From: Paraspadella gotoi
Lineage: Eukaryota > Chaetognatha
Direction: 5' to 3'
Assembly (NCBI GenBank): GCA_051294375.1
Contig: CM119266.1
Coordinates: 14,674,755-14,738,754, forward strand
DNA length: 64,000 bases
The notes under the pieces were generated by a model that searched no databases, had not been told where the DNA came from, and saw only the letters and a program-made list of their open reading frames with translations. Each line of letters opens with the position of its first letter. Within the stretch, counting starts at the first letter, position 1. Of this stretch, positions 33,776 through 43,874 are shown piece after piece. The position numbers were made by a program, and so were the translations under genes.

Positions 33776-34188
33776 ATGTTAACCGTGAAAAAGACAACGA
33801 AGAAAAAAATGTAGATAAATCTTTTAACTAGAATAAAAAGCAGAAAATGAACAAAATGACAGAAAAAAACTCACGATTAAAAAGGTTTATAAGTTGTAAT
33901 TTTTAACTTAACATTCTGAATTGGAACTTAACAAAAACGAAATCGCTGAAGACAACATTATGCAAATGAGCTTTTCATTTCCATTTCCATTAAAGATAAC
34001 TGACTGTGAAACGCAAATCAAAAGCAAAAAAAATCCCCTTCATCTAAAAAGCAATAAATCTCGAAATAAATCCGAAAAGAAAATTAAAAAGAAGAAAAAC
34101 TCTCTCTTTGATTTTTTTTCCTAATTAATTTTTTTGCTCGAATAAGATTGGAAAAAAAAGGATAAACATACAAAATTCTCTCTGTCTA

Positions 34189-34192
<4 letters not shown>

Positions 34193-34237
<45 letters not shown>
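34193..34237. repeat. (CT)n microsatellite
   Basis: About 21 CT units followed by TTCTCTTT and CACACACACA. Confidence 0.95.
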
Positions 34238-34238
<1 letters not shown>

Positions 34239-34304
34239 CTCTTTCTCTCACTCACACACACCATGAAGACCGAACACAAAAACCGAAACACGAAATTGAT
34301 TTAC

Positions 34305-34426
34305 TATTGATTCTTGCGTGTTTCCCTTTGACGGTGGGGGAGATAATGCTGCCGCCGCTTGGCGACTGCGGCAGACTCCGCGTCCGTCTCAGCAGCCCCG
34401 CCGCCGCGAACGCTGCCTCCATTCAT
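34305..34426 (-). CDS. Possible minus-strand first exon, unrecognised
   Basis: On minus a start codon at 34426 in a good context (ACAACCATGA) opens MNGGSVRGGGAAETDAES followed by AAVAKRRQHYLPHRQRE. The frame closes with TAG at 34306-34304, but a splice donor (AATA|GTAAAT) at 34305/34304 would bypass the stop. It is Gly/Ala-rich then basic, like many disordered N-termini, and CpG-rich relative to its neighbours. I do not recognise it. The donor is mediocre, so confidence is low. Confidence 0.25.
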
Positions 34427-34978
34427 GGTTGTCCTTCTGGCGATGGATTTTTACGCTCCCGCTGCTTCTATTGACCCAAAGTTGAGTAACGCATTGATGA
34501 AGAAAATCGCTTCTCCGTATGGCTACCGTTTTTATTAAAAAAAAGAAAAAAAAAAGAAAGAAAAAAAGGAAAGAAGTAAAAACACGAAATAAAGAATGAA
34601 ATGGCAGGAAAAAGAAAATTGGTTTATATTTTTTTTTGGTTGGGAGAGAAAATTGAAAACTGAAAGGAAGGAGGGAACGGGACACCAATCTTGCTTGGTG
34701 CCTGACATTTATAAATAAAGCAAGCTACGATTACATATATACATTTATCCATCCGTTTATCCGTTCACGAATCCACCCATTCTTTGAAACCCTCAATTCC
34801 GTTCGCTCCCCTTCTCTCCCCCGCCCCCCTCATCTTCACCAAATTTTCGGGGTTCCGATAAAATCGTTTCTGAAATTCGATTTTCCAAAAGTCAACACAA
34901 TTAAGGATTTTGGAGCCGCGCCATTAGGGCCTGGAAGACCGCGCCCCCCCCCACTTTTGCTCGAAACGCAATTTAATT

Positions 34979-35020
34979 TCGACGTCGTTGTCGTCGTCGT
35001 TTTCGTTGTCGACGTCGTAA
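34979..35020. repeat. (GTC)n trinucleotide tract
   Basis: GACGTCGTTGTCGTCGTCG with interruptions. Confidence 0.85.
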
Positions 35021-35381
35021 TCGTTAACGAGGTTGAAATTATAACATTGAGTTTATACTTATTTTTGGCTTTTAACTTTTTATGAACTTTTTGCGACATT
35101 CAGTCATAAATGGGCAGACGATTCCTTCATTCGACATCGTCGTTCGTCGGTCAACGTTCATCTAAGAATGAGTCGCAAATGCATTTATCTCCGTCATCTT
35201 TTGTCATTTGTCATTCGACCATCGCAATCTTTTTTCCTCATCGTTCGTCATTTTTACTGCCGCTCATTTCCATTATCGTTTTCATTGTTTCGGTTGTTCG
35301 TCCGTTCTTTGCGCCTTCGTTCGTTCGTTTTTGTTATTCACTGTTCGTTACCATTCATTATCATTCGTCATCATTCTCTGA

Positions 35382-35388
35382 TCGTTAA

Positions 35389-35431
<43 letters not shown>

Positions 35432-35696
35432 AATCAATCATTTCCCGCGCGAATTCGCGACTCGTAATTTCACTCCGGACGTTTTTACGACTTTCGGCAT
35501 CGACGACGTCCGCTTTTCGAGTCTAATCTCCGCGATCGAATTCAACGTCGATGTCGGTTCTAATCGCGGATATTTTCTAATCTCGAGAGTCGACGTCGGA
35601 GCTAAATTTCAGCGACTCGAGACTTCGAGAAGGACAAGTGATTGTTGCGACATGAGTTTGACAAAGCGCGTTCAAGGGCCAAAGGGCGAGGAATGA
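35382..35696 (+). CDS. Unrecognised open frame downstream of a (GTC)n array
   Basis: Starts after a TGA at 35379, passes through about 13 GTC codons (poly-Val), then continues for roughly 85 balanced codons (EINHFPREFATRNFTPDVF, FSSLISAIEFNVDVG, GAKFQRLETSRRTS) to a TGA. No ATG precedes it. CpG-containing codons are frequent (TCG, GAC, CGC). It may be an exon preceded by a repeat, or decayed (GTC)n that happens to stay open, since TCGA/GTCG words recur throughout. No family recognised. Confidence 0.22.
35388..35430. repeat. (CGT)n trinucleotide array
   Basis: About fourteen uninterrupted CGT units. Confidence 0.97.
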
Positions 35697-35793
35697 CCAT
35701 TAACCAGGGGATCTTTGGGGTCAATGAAGTCAATACTGGCTCGAAACCTTAACAATTCTGGTTTCTAAGGCAGTTGCTTGTTTGTTTGAGCGA

Positions 35794-36065
35794 TTAGAAA
35801 TATAAAAATACGCAATTAAAATAGGCAGTTGTAACACCAAACCTTTTCACGGGACTTAGTTTTTTTCCTAATTTTTTTTCGTCCCAGTCAATCCTAACGT
35901 TTAGATAGATCCGTTTCCCGATTACGAGAGCATTGCGATCGCCGACCACCTTCGATATCAGCCCTAACCATCGCCCACTCTTCTCGTCCTCGTCTTTTTC
36001 ATAAATCGACGTCAAAACCGGAAATCGTCTGCGTTTATCTCTCTCTTGACGGTGTGTTTCGATTC
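35794..36065 (-). CDS. Unrecognised minus-strand open frame
   Basis: About 90 codons between an upstream TGA and a TAA at the low-coordinate end, including RWLGLISKVVGDRNALV and GKRIYLNVRIDWDEKKLG. There is no ATG, though TTG occurs. The alternation of hydrophobic and charged residues is protein-like and no simple repeat is involved. The last part (FNCVFLYF) is AT-driven, so a splice donor before it is likely if this is real. The plus-strand frame at 35382-35696 ends about 100 bases away, so the two would converge. No family recognised. Confidence 0.25.
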
Positions 36066-36180
36066 ACGCTCAGTTGCAACAATGTTCGCGGCCCACTGAA
36101 CACCGGGGTGACTTAAAAATTGAGAAAACAGAATTACGGTTTCGTTTACATTTGCGGCTTCTCTGTTCGTTTATTTTTAG

Positions 36181-36226
36181 TCTTTCTTTCTTTCTTTCCT
36201 TTCTTTCTTTCTTTCTTTCTTTCTTT
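36181..36226. repeat. (CTTT)n microsatellite
   Basis: About eleven units. Confidence 0.95.
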
Positions 36227-36264
36227 TTCCATTATCTCCATTTTTTGCTTCCAACGCGGACTTC

Positions 36265-36274
36265 ATGCAAATGA
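36265..36274 (+). promoter_or_regulatory. Octamer motif (ATGCAAATGA)
   Basis: A perfect match to the 10-mer that recurs at 12538, 23124 (minus), 30966 (minus) and 33960. Confidence 0.3.
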
Positions 36275-36332
36275 CCCTGAGAGTTGAGAGTTTAATGTCC
36301 GACGGTAAAAAGTATGGACGCAAGAGAAGAGA

Positions 36333-36365
36333 GAGAGAGAGCGAGAGAGAGAGAGAGAGAGAGAG
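36333..36365. repeat. (GA)n array running into a gap
   Basis: GA repeat with AGCGAG interruptions, cut by the 214-N gap. The sequence after the gap (GAGGTGACATTC) begins with GA, so the array probably fills at least part of it. Confidence 0.9.
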
Positions 36366-36579
36366 NNNNNNNNNNNNNNNNNNNNNNNNNNNNNNNNNNN
36401 NNNNNNNNNNNNNNNNNNNNNNNNNNNNNNNNNNNNNNNNNNNNNNNNNNNNNNNNNNNNNNNNNNNNNNNNNNNNNNNNNNNNNNNNNNNNNNNNNNNN
36501 NNNNNNNNNNNNNNNNNNNNNNNNNNNNNNNNNNNNNNNNNNNNNNNNNNNNNNNNNNNNNNNNNNNNNNNNNNNNNNN
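36366..36579. other. Assembly gap, 214 N
   Basis: An odd-length gap, so its size is probably estimated from scaffolding data and not a fixed placeholder. Confidence 0.99.
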
Positions 36580-36799
36580 GAGGTGACATTCAAAGCAGAG
36601 TAAAGTCATTCGCGGCAGGCGAGATTAACCTTTGTCTAAGGAACAAGAAACCATTAATTCTTTCATTATTGCTGAGCTGAGCTGAGCTCTTTGTTCTTTT
36701 CAAAATTACGGACAAAGTAGGTATATTCAGTTTATTCGCTGAATAAATATTCAAGCGTCGGCGAATCTGGGCCTTTTTTTTCGGGTCATCTCCCAAATC

Positions 36800-37003
36800 C
36801 TCCGCCCCGCGGGGTGGCTCTAGGGCGTGGCCCCAGGGGCAGACTATTCCAGGGGAGCAGCAAAATGGTCATTGAGGGGGCGCCCCCAATAGACCCAAAA
36901 TGTTTGCCCAGGGGGAACCCCCCTGGGGCGGCCCCCTGGGGCCAAAAAAAGTCTGCCCCTGGGGGTAACCCCTTGGGGAGCAAAAAAGTGCTCCCCCTTG
37001 GGC
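36800..37003. repeat. GC-palindrome cluster, left
   Basis: Tightly packed palindromes: CCCCGCGGGG, GCCCCAGGGGC, GGGGGCGCCCCC, GGGGGAACCCCCC, CCCCCTGGGG, CCCCTGGGGGTAACCCC, CCCCTTGGGG. Short AT-rich spacers separate them, including GGCCAAAAAAAGTCTG. Coding potential is absent. Each unit can form a hairpin. Confidence 0.85.
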
Positions 37004-37269
37004 GAGTTAAGGAGAGAGCAAAGTTTAGATAAAAAAATATACTTTCTGACAATGTTATTGTATCTGAGAATCTCTCCCTGTCTGTTACTCTCTCTTTCTT
37101 TCTCTTTCTCTTTCTCTCACTTTCTCTTCTCTCTTCTCTCTCTCTCTCTCTTTTCTCTCTCTTCTCTCTCTTCTTTTTTCTTTTTTTTCTTTTTTCTTTT
37201 TCTTTTCTTTCTCTCTTTCTTTCTCTCTCTCTATCTTTTTCTCTCTCTCATCTTTCAAGACTTGTTTAT

Positions 37270-38200
37270 GTAACTTAAAAAATATACATTTTTTAAAATT
37301 ATTGTTAACTCGTTTATTCCATATTTTATCTAAAAATTATAATATTTGTATTTTTGAACTTAATTATTTTATTTCATAAATAAAGATATAGAAACAAGTT
37401 TGAGCAAACAATGTATGACGTGGCCACAATATTTAGTGGTAAGAAGCTAATCAGTCATCTGTCTTTTTTTTTTCCTTTCCTTTTTTTTTTTTTTTTTTGG
37501 ATGGACATACTGATGGACTGATAGAGAGAAACATAATTTTTTAAAAAAATATTCATAATTTGATTCAAAAAAGAATTAAATAAATCATAAATAAACAAAT
37601 AATAGGCAGTAATCGACAGATCTACTTAGTGAATTATGGAGTCCCCCCCAAAAAAAAAATATTCATCAAGATTTTTAATTCATGATCAACATTAAATGAG
37701 TTTCACATCGTGAAAATTTTTTTTCATTTAAGATTTGTAATTAAAAATTGTCAGTTTATAGATTCCCTCTGATGAACTCACGTTGTTGAGGAAAGGCTGA
37801 TGGTTTGAGAGAGAGAGTGAGCAAAACTTTATATCAGCTCAATCACACACTTTTCTACCCACACACAAGATTTCATTCCAATCCATATATCTAATCACGA
37901 ATAATTTGAGTTTAATGCTAATGTGGGACAGACTTAAAGACTGATATTAATAATTAATTAATTATTAATTAATTAATTATTTTTTATAGTGAATTAAAAA
38001 ACCATCCTACTCTTTATTCTACTATTTAAAAATCTTCCTAGGTATGAATTAAGATAAAATTTTGTATGTTTGTAAAAAAGGGTGCAAGTGAAAGTGAGTT
38101 TTAATGGAAAAAACAAAAGTCACATTTACTTGAATTTTATTTAAAAAATTTTCTCACTCTTTCTTTCTTTCTATTTCTCACAGATGAAATTAATAATTAG
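37270..38200. other. AT-rich core between the GC clusters
   Basis: About 0.9 kb of AT-rich sequence with (TAAT)n near 37950-37982 and a long T-run near 37475. No open frame, RNA gene or recognised domain. Confidence 0.7.
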
Positions 38201-38214
38201 CTAATTGTAAAGTT

Positions 38215-38390
38215 GATTGTTGACCAAATTATCCAAGTTGTCTAAATTATGCAAGTTTACCAAATTATGCAAGTTTACAAATTATGCAAGTTTATCAAAT
38301 TCTAAAAGTTGACCAAATTATATCAGTTGACCAAATTATGTCATTTGACTAAATTATGCAAGTTTACCAAATTATGCATATTGGTATTGG
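38215..38390 (+). repeat. ~18-bp tandem repeat (AAATTATGCAAGTTTACC)
   Basis: About nine to ten imperfect units with GTTGACC/GTTTACC alternation. Periodicity is 17-18 bp. It lies just inside the right GC cluster and contains AT-rich words with ATGCA cores. Confidence 0.85.
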
Positions 38391-38555
38391 CGCAGCTATT
38401 GGTTCATTGATTGATTAATTGAAGTGAAAAATATTATTTTTATTTTTATATTTTATTTTAATAAAAGATGAAAAAAGAAAAGAGATAGAGAAAGAGAGAG
38501 AGAGGGAGAGAGAGAAAGAGAGGAGAGGGAGAGAGAAATAGGAGGGAAAGAGAGC

Positions 38556-38775
38556 CGTTCCAGGGGGCAGGCAAATTCATGCCCCCGGGGGTGGCCCCCA
38601 GGGGAAAGGTTTTTCTAGCCCCTGGGGGATTCCCCCTGGAGTGGCCCCTTGGGGCCCAAAAAAAGAGGCTACAGGGGGCCGCCCCTAGGCAGTAAGGATT
38701 TGCTTGCCCCCCGGGGCCGCCCCACGGGGCCACCCCGCGGAGCCGCCCCTAGCAGCGCCCCCGGGGGAGGCGATT
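38556..38775. repeat. GC-palindrome cluster, right
   Basis: TTCCAGGGGGCAGG, GCCCCCGGGGGTGG, GGCCCCCAGGGG, GCCCCTGGGGG, GGCCCCTTGGGGCC, CCCCCCGGGGCC, CCCCGCGGAG and GCCCCCGGGGG, with an A-run spacer TTGGGGCCCAAAAAAAGAGG that parallels the left cluster's spacer in the same orientation. Confidence 0.85.
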
Positions 38776-39500
38776 CTGAAGGATGACATACTTGCATATT
38801 TGAGTCTCTTGGTATCATGAAGAGGGCGGGTTGATCAATTGTGAACTTAATAGGAGAATCGGTGAAAAGTGAACAAATGAAAGACTCATTGTGAACCGAA
38901 AGATGACAAATGTCGTCAGTGACTCACTATATCATTCCGGTCAAGGCCCCAAAAATGGCATCGAATACAACCATCGATTCCCGCCGTCTCAATCGAACGC
39001 CGCCGAATAAACTCACCTCTCCTCCGCCCCCCTCTTTTTCTCCGTCGAGACAATGAAAATGTCGCCTCCTCTCGGCGGCATTTAGAGAATAAATTTTCTC
39101 GCTGCTCTTTTTTTTTTTTTATTATTTGCACGAATTTTATAAAATTTTATACGTTTTTTTTTCTATTCAAACTTCCTCTCGTGTAAAAAATTTTTTTGTA
39201 TCCCCGAGTTTTTCGTATATTAAATCGAACAAATAGTGAAAAAAAAAATTAAGGAAATAAAATTTTGTTTGCTAAATGGGAAAAATACTTCGCATTTAAT
39301 AGGAAAAACTGAAATCATATATACGAGAGAGCGAGAGAGAAAGAGAGCGAAAGAGGGATAGAGAAAATAGTTTCGAGAGCAAACATTTTTTGTAATCTAA
39401 AAGCAGAAAATTCTTTTGATAAAGAATTCTGTTTTTAGAATTGGATGAAAGCAGCGGGATGAAAGAAGCTGAAAAGAATTTAATCGATTTTGCAAAAAAA

Positions 39501-39502
<2 letters not shown>

Positions 39503-39573
<71 letters not shown>
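39503..39573. repeat. (GA)n microsatellite, ~34 units
   Basis: Pure GA then GAAAGAAAG. Confidence 0.97.
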
Positions 39574-39577
<4 letters not shown>

Positions 39578-39689
39578 AAGAAATACTTAAAAAAAATAAA
39601 GGCCGTGCGAGGTAAGTGCGTCGCGTTATGAGAGGCATTCTGTTGAGTCTGATTCAAAAATTCAGGTGGAAATGTAGTATGAACAAAGA

Positions 39690-39762
39690 AAAAGAGAGCG
39701 AGAGAGAGAGAGAGAGAGAGAAAGAGAGATAGAGAGAGACAGAGAGAGAAAGAGAGACAGAA
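39690..39762. repeat. (GA)n, interrupted
   Basis: GA repeat with AAAGAGAGATAG and ACAGAGAG variants. Confidence 0.9.
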
Positions 39763-39957
39763 CCGAGAGAAAATTTGGTCTGAAAATCGGAATCTAGTTC
39801 GGCGATGAACTTAAAGTAGCCAACGTCTAAATTCAGTGACAACAAACAAAAGAAAATGGATTCGGAGAGAAAATTGCGTTAGAGACCAACACCCGCGTGG
39901 AGAACATCCAAACACGCAGAGATTGAAAGAGGGCGGGGCAACGAGGAGGGAGGGAGC

Positions 39958-39958
<1 letters not shown>

Positions 39959-40032
<74 letters not shown>

Positions 40033-40078
40033 GGGAGAGAGGAGGAGAGAAAGAGGAAAGAGAAAGAGAGAGAGAAGC
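39959..40078. repeat. (GA)n microsatellite, long, interrupted
   Basis: A pure run of about 42 bp then GAGGAGAG, GAAGAGAG and GGGAGAG variants. Confidence 0.95.
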
Positions 40079-40366
40079 GACAATCGGTTTCGCTGAAAGG
40101 AAGGCCCCCTTTCTCCTCGTGACAGCCGATGACAGGATTAACGACGACCATGAATTTTGAAAATAATATGAATACCAATCAATTTTATTTTATTCGTAAA
40201 ACGTTCAATGTTTGTTTTTTATGTTTGTAATGATTTCGATATTTACGAGACTCAACGAAAACATTCTTTAATGGTTGATACACGCGAAAAAAAAGAGGAA
40301 AAATAATGATGGCGGATGAAGAAAGCGGGGGACAACGACCGGAAGACGACGTTAATAAAGTGATCA

Positions 40367-40474
<108 letters not shown>

Positions 40475-40539
40475 TCTCCTTATTTTCCTGTCTCCCTCCC
40501 TCGTTTCCACGCCTCTTGGGGAAACGGGTTTCGCTTTCG

Positions 40540-40640
40540 TCGTTGTTGTTGTCGTCGTCGTCGTCGTCGTCGTCGTCCTGAGAGAGGGTGCTGATATTGT
40601 GACAAGTTGACATCCGGAGGGTTGAAGTGGAGTGCGTCGA
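40540..40640 (-). other. (GTC)n tract plus short balanced frame
   Basis: A CGT array at 40540-40578. On minus, a stretch before it reads SHSFDALHFNPPDVNLSQYQ and then poly-Arg from the repeat. The non-repeat part is protein-like but short, and lacks splice signals I trust. Confidence 0.3.
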
Positions 40641-41263
40641 AGGAGTGAGAGAGAGAGAGAGAGATCAAATGGAATCTCCCACTCCTCGATCGCCACCCAC
40701 ATCACGCGACACCAATGAGAGGTGGCGCTGGTTAGTCACACTTTGAGTTGGACGAATGTGTAGAGGCGCACTCGGTTTCTTCGGTCCAAAGTTTGGAGTT
40801 TACTTCGCGCAGAATCAGACAAGGGACGTCGAGGCGGTGAACTCGGTAACAGTCTGGGGCGCTACTGTGTAGCGGAAGGCAAGACTGAAATTCGTTAGGA
40901 AACCTCGATAACGCAATATATGAACTAAAATGTTAATCCTAAGGTTATCGAAGGTATAGAAGTAACAGGAGTTTAGGAAAAAAACGGGGGGGGGAGTAGA
41001 GTTTGAACCTTTCAAACGAAACCCAGCATCTCAAAACAAAATTCTGAGGAAACTAGAAAAAAACAAACGGAGGGATTTAATTGGAGGAAAGGGGAAAATT
41101 AAAAGGGAAGAAAACGTCGAAGGTTAAAAAGGAAATTCTCCGGAGAAATCGGGATTCTGCTGTTTCGTCGTTCGACTCTTTGGGGAAAAACAAAACAAAA
41201 ACAAAAAAAAAAGGAAAAGTGGGGCAGACAAAGGGAGAATGCAAAGGAGAGAGGAAGATGATT

Positions 41264-41292
41264 TACAGAGAGAGAGAGAGAGAGAGAGAGAC

Positions 41293-41324
<32 letters not shown>

Positions 41325-41330
41325 GAGATA
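41264..41330. repeat. (GA)n microsatellite, interrupted
   Basis: GA array with GACGAG and GCGAG interruptions. Confidence 0.92.
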
Positions 41331-41583
41331 AGAGAGCGTTTTTTTTTCTCTCTCTCTCCCGCGAAAGGAAAAAAATGTGAAAGGAAGAGGAAAATAGATA
41401 AATGAAGGGGAATGAAGAGATAAAAGGAGAAAAATGGAAAGCGAAGGGAAAAAGTCTTTGATGCGTCTATTTCCTTCGGATTCTCATTCTTTCTCTTCCT
41501 CTTTTTTTTTCGTATGAGTTTTCCGTTTGTTAGTACGATTCATTTTTCTCGGGGCTCGCTCGATCGTTAGTTATTCCCATGTT

Positions 41584-41690
41584 AGTTCGTTCGTTCGTTC
41601 GTTCGTTATTTCATTCCTTTGTTCGTTCGTTCGTTCATTCCATTGTTCGATCGTTCTTTCATTAATTTGTTCGTTCGTTCGTTCGTTTTT
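41584..41690. repeat. (TTCG)n tetranucleotide array, decaying
   Basis: TTCGTTCG runs separated by TTCATTCC and TTTGTTCG variants. TTCA and TTTG are what deamination of the CpG on either strand would give. Confidence 0.92.
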
Positions 41691-41740
41691 TTTATATTAT
41701 TTTTTGTATTTTCCGTTTATTCTTTGTCTCTTGCTCAATT

Positions 41741-41875
<135 letters not shown>

Positions 41876-42175
41876 AATCTCTGTCAAACTTTTTCCTACA
41901 CTAACTTATCGACTTATCTTTCAATATCTTTCTCCCTTTTCCTTAACTTCCCCCCCTTCTTTCAAAAACCTTTTCCTTTCCCTTTCTTTTCCCCTTTTCC
42001 CTTCCTTTCCGTTTCACACCGCCCCGGGGCCCGGAGAGCAAAACACGAGAAACAAAGGGACGATATAAACTGTGGGAACTCGTCATCTCTAAGCAACCAT
42101 TTCAGTGGCTCGGAGCCAACATAACAACCATTTTGACGATAATAAAAATAAAACATGAAAGAACGGGGCGACGGA

Positions 42176-42236
42176 GCAGCGCGACGACGACGACGATAAC
42201 GACGACGACAATTGCGAAGAGGACGACGAACAAAAG
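42176..42236. repeat. (GAC)n trinucleotide tract
   Basis: GCGACGACGACGACGATAACGACGACGAC, in a CpG-rich surrounding. Confidence 0.88.
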
Positions 42237-42451
42237 ACATTGTCGACGTTGGCAGAAAGTCGTCGGGTGAAGCTTAAAATTCTATATACCTGATGCGTAC
42301 TAGTGAGGCTCAATTGATCGTGATATCATGTTTTATGACTGTATCATACCGCTAAATAGAAACGCAGCTCGTCGAAAATTAAAAAATTAAAATTTTCATG
42401 TTCTCATCAGGCACACTCAATACTGGGAAGTTGATATTAATTCCTTAATTT

Positions 42452-42640
42452 ACGCTGCGCACGCTCGCTGCGCGCCGCGTCTGTCTTGAATTCGCGTTAC
42501 GCTGCACGTCGCACAGCGCCTTCTCAACTTTACACCGTGATACGTCAAACCCGACTCCGCGTTGCGTTTCTCCCATGCGCCGCGCTGCGCTTCCCTCGAC
42601 CCCGCGTCGCGCCTCCGCGACCTTTCGTCTTCCCGAAAGG
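42452..42640. repeat. CpG-rich degenerate repeat (CGCTGCGC-type)
   Basis: Repeating variants of CGCTGCGC, CGCGTTACGCTGCAC and GCGCCGCGCTGCGC over about 190 bp, with AT-rich flanks. Open frames on both strands (Arg/Ala-rich) follow from composition. Probably a decayed GC-rich minisatellite. Confidence 0.5.
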
Positions 42641-42663
42641 TCAACCGCGGACGAGTTCCGCTC

Positions 42664-42716
42664 CATCGTCGTTAACGTCGTCGTCGTCGTCATCGTCTTC
42701 GTCATCGTCGTCTTCG
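42664..42716. repeat. (GTC)n trinucleotide tract
   Basis: CGTCGTCGTCGTCATCGTCTTCGTCATCGTCG. Confidence 0.88.
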
Positions 42717-43065
42717 CCTTTTGTTCTCCCAGTCATCGTCTGTTGTTGTCAGATGTTGCCCTCGTCTCAGACGTGGTCTTTGTTATTAAAATCATGAATG
42801 TCGTTACATCGGACATTACAACTTTTATGATCTCTAAGATTATCCATCCCGGGGCGCTAAAGAGGGTTTTACATTTTGCTTGCGAACTTGAAAACTTTTA
42901 GTCTTGTAATCACCTGTCATAAGTTTATGGTAATATTAAAAGGTCACGCAAACTATAGTAGTCCCAAAATTTAACTTAGGATGTATGTTTGTTCATCGAG
43001 TTAAGTCGTAAAACTTTCCAAGATTAGCAGTATTAAGCAAAATTTATTAAAATTAAGCAAAAAGG

Positions 43066-43545
43066 TTAGTAATAAAAATATTTCCTGTCTCCGTCAACAC
43101 AATAGTCATATTCGGTTTTGTGCGCCCATATAAGGCGAGCATTCACGATCGATCCACCAAGCAGGGAGGTGGGGGGCTGCTGGGCTAGAATCGAAGGGGA
43201 CATTTTGAACATCGAGTCATAACTCATAAAAGCGGTAACGACGCGGAACGCTTTGGCGTGAGCAGAAATTACGAGACCCTCGCGAAGAAGCAATGGATGT
43301 CTGGAGACGAATACAACAAAATGCCCTACATACTGCAATATATTACACATTTTTATACATCCGTTATACCAATCGTTCGTCGATTTATAAATTTTAGAAT
43401 AAAAAAGAAAATAAACGAGAAACGTCCGAGAAAATACCGTCTGCAAAAATAAAATCGTCTTCTGCCGTTTATATTTTTTTTTCCTCTGTCCGTTGTAGCG
43501 ATGATGAACGGCGCCAGGGCATGAGATAAGGGGAAAGAGAGAGAG
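43066..43545 (-). CDS. Unrecognised minus-strand open frame, ~158 codons
   Basis: Open from the GA/gap at about 43550 to the stop near 43066. Most of it is not repeat-derived: it includes MCNILQYVGHFVVFV, LVISAHAKAFRVVTAFMSY, SILAQQPPTSLLGGS and ARLIWAHKTEYDYC. For AT-rich DNA this length without a stop is unusual. The plus strand is also open over part of it (43189-43452), so only one, or neither, is real. It would fit an exon or a decayed element ORF. No domain recognised. The Leu/Ser start next to the gap is repeat-derived. Confidence 0.28.
   Translation of the reverse strand, partial: LSLFPLISCPGAVHHRYNGQRKKKYKRQKTILFLQTVFSRTFLVYFLFYSKIYKSTNDWYNGCIKMCNILQYVGHFVVFVSRHPLLLREGLVISAHAKAFRVVTAFMSYDSMFKMSPSILAQQPPTSLLGGSIVNARLIWAHKTEYDYCVDGDRKYFYY
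43189..43452 (+). CDS. Unrecognised plus-strand open frame, 88 codons
   Basis: Lies opposite the minus frame just described. It includes NYETLAKKQWMSGDEYNKM and PYILQYITHFYTSVIP, then a Lys/Arg-rich end before TAA. Codon choice looks ordinary. No ATG until ATG codons inside (W-M-S-G-D). If either strand codes, this one has the more soluble, enzyme-like composition, but I recognise nothing. Confidence 0.25.
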   Translation, partial: NRRGHFEHRVITHKSGNDAERFGVSRNYETLAKKQWMSGDEYNKMPYILQYITHFYTSVIPIVRRFINFRIKKKINEKRPRKYRLQK

Positions 43546-43576
43546 AGAGAGANNNNNNNNNNGAGAGAGAGAGAGA
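43537..43576. repeat. (GA)n array around a 10-N gap
   Basis: GA repeat on both sides of ten N (43553-43562). Confidence 0.95.
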
Positions 43577-43874
43577 AAAGAAGAAAAATAAAAAGAGATC
43601 AAAATTAAAGAAACCATCGTCAACATAAAAGGTTAAGAAACCTTCTTTCCGCGAAATCCTACTTTCATAATTCCATCGGCGTCCAAACATCCTTTACTAC
43701 TTCTTTCTCCTTCCGCTGCATCCACCATCCACCATTCACCCTCCACCTTCCACAATTTTCCCGCCACATTCAACGGAACCAAGTTTCTTCCGTTTTCCTT
43801 TTGACCTTCGCCCCAAAACCGGAGATTAAGCGGAACCGGAAAGACGCGCGAATTTCGGCGTCGCGACCGGCAGC

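Larger units (their letters stand above)
36785..38787. mobile_element. Candidate non-autonomous element bounded by GC-palindrome clusters
   Basis: The two outer edges are similar when one is inverted: GTCATCTCCCAAATCCTCC on the left against GTCATCCTTCAGAATCGCC (reverse complement of the right). Both edges run inward into clusters of CCCC(N)GGGG palindromes (36800-37003 and 38556-38775). Next inward, a CT-rich tract on the left (37075-37260) mirrors a GA-rich tract on the right (38468-38555). The core is AT-rich with no open frame. No clear target-site duplication is visible. It may be a foldback or MITE-like element, or two independent palindromic repeats that happen to face each other. Confidence 0.35.
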
